DNA of 9,243 bases. Source: an uncultured Lachnospiraceae bacterium. GTDB lineage: Bacteria; Bacillota_A; Clostridia; Lachnospirales; Lachnospiraceae. The position numbers and the translations under genes are program-made. The stretch covers positions 1 through 9,243 of the forward strand of contig CACXDR010000128.1 in the NCBI GenBank assembly GCA_902766415.1, read 5' to 3'. Positions 6,383 to 9,243 of this stretch are shown one piece after another. The notes under the pieces were generated by a model, which ran no database searches, was not told the DNA's origin, and saw nothing but the letters and a program-made list of their open reading frames with translations. The first letter of the stretch is position 1. Every line of letters starts with the position of its first letter.

Positions 6383-6429
6383 CGCGTTTCCTTCTGCATG
6401 GCCGCGCTCGGGCGGCACATAACATTGCC

Positions 6430-6458
6430 AGTATACACAGCCCGCGGACAGATGTCAA
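6430..6458 (-). promoter_or_regulatory. near-consensus sigma-A promoter of the por operon
   Basis: Minus strand: TTGACA (6458-6453), exact -35 consensus; 17-base spacer; TATACT (6435-6430), five of six -10 matches. Transcription should start near 6424, giving a leader of about 455 bases before porC. Such a strong promoter fits control by termination in the leader and not at initiation. Confidence 0.85.
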
Positions 6459-6475
6459 TCATAAAAGGACACGGA

Positions 6476-6495
6476 CCGGCGCGGGCACGCGCCGG
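6476..6495 (-). terminator. probable terminator after the CobL-like gene
   Basis: CCGGCGCG and CGCGCCGG form a perfect 8-bp stem with a 4-base loop. On the minus strand it is followed by TCCGTGTCCTTTTAT, so the T-rich part starts about 9 bases after the stem, weaker than a classic intrinsic terminator. It lies 57 bases beyond the stop of the CobL-like gene and just upstream of the por promoter. Confidence 0.45.
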
Positions 6496-6549
6496 AGCCG
6501 GGGCCGGGCGCAGAGCCGGACAGGGCACAGGGCCGGAGCCGGGGCCGGG
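6491..6549. repeat. 18-base GC-rich direct repeat, two copies
   Basis: GCCGGAGCCGGGGCCGGG occurs at 6491-6508 and again at 6532-6549, separated by 23 bases that are also GGC/CCG-rich. The first copy overlaps the 3' arm of the terminator-like hairpin; the second abuts the stop of the CobL-like gene. It looks like low-complexity GC sequence, possibly from local duplication. Confidence 0.6.
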
Positions 6550-6551
6550 GC

Positions 6552-7451
6552 TCAGGCCTTGCCCGTGATCAGCCAGGGCGCGGGCTCCGCGACGAAGTTC
6601 CGCTTGTGGTTCAGCTTGCTCACCGCGATCTGGATCACCTCGGTATCGCCGATCCCGTAGTGCTCGAAGAGCGCCGGCAGGGACGCCGCGCACTGGAAGT
6701 CCAGGGTGTAGATCAGGAATTCCATGTGCGGGTTCACGCGGAGCAGGCACTCGATCTCCTGCTCCATGCTGGCGGAGGCGACGAGCATGGTGAGGGTCGG
6801 GACGGGAAGCCCGGCAAGGGCGGCATCGTCCACGTGGTCTATGATCTCGATATTGTGAAGGCCGAACTCGTGCGCGTTCTCCTCCATGGTGCGGCGGTCG
6901 TTCCCGTTGTACTCGACGGCGATGATGGTGCCTTCGGGGGCCAGGAGGGCTGCCTCGACCGCGAGGGACTCCACGCTGATGATGCAGAGATTGTCCGCCT
7001 GGTCGATATGCATCTTGGACATCATGACCGCGCGGATCTCGCTGCCGACGTAGTGCACGGAGCCGCGGGAGAAGTTCATGTTGCGCATGCCGATCTTCGA
7101 GGTGGAGCGGGCGTTGGGGTTGATGATCAGCATGGCGGCGGACGCGTTGATGCCGCGGTTGATCATATCGCGGACCTTGTTGTTCAGGATGGGGCCGGAC
7201 GGGTCGCTGCCCTCGTTGTACCAGACCTGGCACTCGCCGAGGCCCGCGGTCCACATACGGTAAAAGATATCCGGATGGCCGGCCTCCGTGAAGACAAGCG
7301 TAGCGCTGTGCGACTCTACGGTCGGGATGAGGTTCTTGTTTTTCCGCGTGATGTCAAGGATCTTGATCCTTCCGAGATCCACGGTCGTGGTCTCCGCGTA
7401 ATAGGTAAGCCATGCGAGAATGGAGCTGTTGGAAAACATCTGCTCTGACAT
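6552..7451 (-). CDS. CobL/CbiT-like protein with degenerate methyltransferase site
   Basis: A 299-residue protein that resembles a shortened precorrin-6B methylase fusion (CobL = CbiE + CbiT). Residues about 50-110 (SATLVFTEAGHPDIFYRMWT then AGLGECQVW) resemble the second lobe of the CbiE tetrapyrrole methylase. GSEIRAVMMSKMHIDQAD (136-153) matches the CbiE-CbiT junction, and VEAALLAPEGTIIAVEYN (165-182) followed by ENAHEFGLHNIEIID (191-205) matches CbiT. CobL is about 400 residues, so the first CbiE lobe is missing. Where CbiT has the SAM-binding D-I-G-A-G-T-G loop, this protein reads IISVESLAVEA (158-168) with no glycine, so SAM binding is unlikely. No other cobalamin gene is nearby. The ATG has GGAGG 7 bases upstream and a good promoter. 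It may be a repurposed, non-catalytic relative. Family placement is by recall of motifs, moderate certainty. Confidence 0.7.
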   Translation of the reverse strand: MSEQMFSNSSILAWLTYYAETTTVDLGRIKILDITRKNKNLIPTVESHSATLVFTEAGHPDIFYRMWTAGLGECQVWYNEGSDPSGPILNNKVRDMINRGINASAAMLIINPNARSTSKIGMRNMNFSRGSVHYVGSEIRAVMMSKMHIDQADNLCIISVESLAVEAALLAPEGTIIAVEYNGNDRRTMEENAHEFGLHNIEIIDHVDDAALAGLPVPTLTMLVASASMEQEIECLLRVNPHMEFLIYTLDFQCAASLPALFEHYGIGDTEVIQIAVSKLNHKRNFVAEPAPWLITGKA

Positions 7452-7482
7452 AGGTGATCCTCCGGGGTTCTGAGTCCTTTAC

Positions 7483-7511
7483 TTGATAAACTTCTTTGTC
7501 TATTGTAGCAT
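7483..7511 (+). promoter_or_regulatory. predicted promoter of tex
   Basis: TTGATA (7483-7488), a 17-base spacer and TAGCAT (7506-7511) on the plus strand. It would start tex transcription near 7518, leaving a leader of about 95 bases. Its -10 element overlaps that of the divergent CobL-like promoter. Confidence 0.5.
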
Positions 7512-7531
7512 AGATTACCTGGGGATTTCAT
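7502..7531 (-). promoter_or_regulatory. predicted promoter of the CobL-like gene
   Basis: Minus strand: TACAAT (7507-7502) is a five-of-six -10 box preceded by TGC, an extended -10. ATGAAA (7531-7526) stands 18 bases further up as a partial -35. The leader to the ATG at 7451 would be about 45 bases. Confidence 0.6.
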
Positions 7532-7564
7532 TCCTGACTTCCCGGAAACGGATGCCATCTGGCA

Positions 7565-7590
7565 GCCCGCGCGCGGTTTTTAAAGCGGGC
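7565..7590 (+). other. possible hairpin in tex leader
   Basis: GCCCGC (7565-7570) can pair with GCGGGC (7585-7590) across a 14-base loop, ending 9 bases before the tex ribosome site. The stem is short and the loop wide, so this is a weak call. Confidence 0.25.
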
Positions 7591-7613
7591 GGGATCACAA
7601 GGAGGAAGATCAT

Positions 7614-9243
7614 TTGGATATTATTAAAAAGATCGCGGACGAACTTGAAGTAAAGGGCTGGCAGGTGCAGGCGGCGGTGGACCTCATCGATTCGGGCAGC
7701 ACCATCCCGTTCATCGCCCGGTACCGGAAGGAGGCGACCGGGTCCTTAAACGACGAGCAGCTGCGCGCGCTCGGCACGAGGCTTGCGGCGCTCCGGAACC
7801 TCGAGGAAAAGAAGGAGAAGATCCGCGCAAGCATTACGGAACAGGGTAAGATGACGGAGGCGCTCCTTCAGGCGATCGAGGCGGCCGAGACAAGCGTCGC
7901 GCTTGACGACATTTACCGCCCGTTCCGCCCGAAAAGGACCACCCGCGCGACGATCGCGGCTGAGAAGGGACTTTCCGGGCTCGCGGACATTATCTGGGCG
8001 CAGAAGACGGAGCGGACGCTCCTCGAGGAGGCAGCGCCATATATATCGGAAGAAAAGGGTGTGCTCACGGCGGAGGATGCCGTGAACGGCGCGTGCGATA
8101 TCCTTGCGGAGCGCTTTTCCGACGCGTCGGCGGTGCGCTCGTACGTGCGCGACGTGACGGAGCGGCGGGGGCTTCTGACCTCCGAGGCGAAGGACGAGAC
8201 GGTCAAGTCCGTGTACGAGCTTTACTACCGCTTCTCGGGGCGTATCTCAAGGATGGAGGGCTACCAGGTCCTTGCGCTGAACCGCGGGGAGAAGGAAAAG
8301 ATCCTGAAGGTCGCGGTCGAGGCGCCGGAAGACGAGATCCTCGGCTTCCTTGAAAGCCGCCTGATCCGCGGGAACAACGCATCGACCAGGGACGCCATGA
8401 AGCGGACCATCCGGGACAGCTACGAGCGGCTCATCGCGCCGGCCATCGAGCGTGAGATCCGGAACGCGCTCACCGAGAAGGCGGAGGACGGGGCCATCAA
8501 GGTGTTCCGGAAGAACCTCCACCAGCTCCTCATGGCGCCGCCGGTCGAGGGCGCCGTGGTGCTCGGCTGGGATCCCGCGTTCCGCACTGGCTGCAAGCTC
8601 GCGGTGGTCGACGCGACCGGAAAGGTGCTGGACACCGCGGTCATCTACCCGACCATGCCCACCAACGAGGCGAAGCAGCGGGCGGCAGCGGTGAAGATCC
8701 GGGAATTCGTGAAAAAGTACCACGTGAACCTGGTCTCCGTCGGCAACGGCACCGCGTCCCGCGAGTCGGAGCAGTTTCTCGTGTCCGTGCTGAAGGACAT
8801 CCCGGAGAAGGTGTATTACGTGATCACGAACGAAGCCGGGGCGTCCGTCTACTCCGCGAGCGCGCTCGCGACGGAGGAGTTCCCGGAGTTTGACGTGGGG
8901 CAGCGCTCCGCGGCGTCGATCGCGCGGCGCGTGCAGGACCCGCTTGCGGAGCTCGTGAAGATCGACCCGAAGTCCATCGGCGTCGGGCAGTACCAGCATG
9001 ATATGGAGCAGAAGAAGCTCGGCGAGGCGCTGGGCGGCGTGGTCGAGGACTGCGTGAACGCGGTCGGCGTGGACCTGAATACCGCGTCGGCGCCCCTGCT
9101 CCAGTATATTTCCGGCATCACGAAGACAACGGCGAAGAATATCGTCGCGTACCGCGAGGAAAACGGGCGTTTCGAGTCGAGAAAGCAGCTTCTGAAGGTG
9201 CCGAAGCTCGGGCCGAAGGCCTTCGAGCAGTGCGCGGGTTTCA
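7614..9243 (+). CDS. tex: Tex, RNA-binding transcription accessory protein, C-terminus cut by window edge
   Basis: 543 codons are visible out of the roughly 710-780 usual for Tex, a cytosolic nucleic-acid-binding factor linked to transcription. It starts at TTG (7614): AGGAGG at 7600-7605 is 8 bases upstream, and the next residues DIIKKIADELEVKGWQVQAA fit the family start, with no better ATG. The N-terminal helical domain has IPFIARYRKEATGSLNDEQL (31-50) and LDDIYRPFRPKRTTRAT (97-113), both hallmark Tex stretches. The YqgF/RNase H-like domain begins at GWDPAFRTGCKLAVVD (318-333). The helix-hairpin-helix part is LQYISGITKTTAKNIVAYRE and the following residues to the edge. The C-terminal S1 RNA-binding domain should lie beyond 9243. 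It is the only plus-strand gene and is divergent from the CobL-like gene. Confidence 0.95.
   Translation, partial: MDIIKKIADELEVKGWQVQAAVDLIDSGSTIPFIARYRKEATGSLNDEQLRALGTRLAALRNLEEKKEKIRASITEQGKMTEALLQAIEAAETSVALDDIYRPFRPKRTTRATIAAEKGLSGLADIIWAQKTERTLLEEAAPYISEEKGVLTAEDAVNGACDILAERFSDASAVRSYVRDVTERRGLLTSEAKDETVKSVYELYYRFSGRISRMEGYQVLALNRGEKEKILKVAVEAPEDEILGFLESRLIRGNNASTRDAMKRTIRDSYERLIAPAIEREIRNALTEKAEDGAIKVFRKNLHQLLMAPPVEGAVVLGWDPAFRTGCKLAVVDATGKVLDTAVIYPTMPTNEAKQRAAAVKIREFVKKYHVNLVSVGNGTASRESEQFLVSVLKDIPEKVYYVITNEAGASVYSASALATEEFPEFDVGQRSAASIARRVQDPLAELVKIDPKSIGVGQYQHDMEQKKLGEALGGVVEDCVNAVGVDLNTASAPLLQYISGITKTTAKNIVAYREENGRFESRKQLLKVPKLGPKAFEQCAGF

Noticed and set aside
6310..6420. Possible leader peptide starting at the ATG at 6420
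   Set aside because: It starts almost at the predicted transcription start with no ribosome site, and runs on through Stem I to 6100 with no run of regulatory codons. The T-box explains the region.
6100..7254. Large open frame on the minus strand rich in Arg, Pro and Gly
   Set aside because: It is a shadow of the CobL-like gene and of the T-box leader; its composition is that of a wrong frame in GC-rich DNA.
8247..8999. Minus-strand open frame of 250 codons inside tex
   Set aside because: It is antisense to conserved Tex domains, with no ribosome site and shadow composition.

Overview
The window looks like a piece of a GC-rich anaerobic Firmicute genome, most likely a Clostridia/Lachnospiraceae-type bacterium. 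The reasons are strong AGGAGG ribosome sites, a T-box tRNA-sensing leader, a ferredoxin-linked 2-oxoacid oxidoreductase, and a PurF-like paralogue that I recognise from gut Clostridia. The taxonomic call is inference. All genes but one lie on the minus strand. I see no insertion sequences, CRISPR arrays, tRNA or rRNA genes.

Layout from right to left, which is the direction of minus-strand transcription. At 7614-9243 (plus strand) lies the 5' part of tex, cut by the window edge and started at TTG. It is divergent from a CobL/CbiT-like protein at 6552-7451 whose SAM-binding loop is missing; the two predicted promoters overlap. Next is a 582-base stretch without a gene (5970-6551). It holds a probable terminator, a near-consensus promoter (TTGACA, 17 bases, TATACT) and a long T-box riboswitch ending in an intrinsic terminator just before the next ribosome site. 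This leader feeds a tightly packed four-gene operon for a 2-oxoacid:ferredoxin oxidoreductase, porC-porD-porA-porB (5969 down to 2887), with ATGA start/stop overlaps.

After a 195-base gap with its own predicted promoter comes a PurF-like gene (2691 down to 1276) broken by one in-frame TAG at 1975-1977. It keeps the PRPP loop and the iron-sulfur cysteines but lacks the glutaminase nucleophile. Last come an acidic orphan protein (1194-775), a GNAT acetyltransferase (770-255) and a NifX-like cofactor-binding protein (258 to the window edge), translationally linked to each other.

The most interesting point is the T-box in front of the oxidoreductase operon. T-boxes usually control aminoacyl-tRNA synthetases and amino-acid synthesis or uptake. 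Here the likely specifier is ATC (isoleucine), and the UGGU of the T-box suits a tRNA with discriminator A. This suggests that the por-type enzyme works in the reductive, anabolic direction, supplying a 2-oxoacid for isoleucine (or branched-chain) synthesis when tRNA-Ile is uncharged. The structural match is seen in the sequence; the metabolic role is inference.
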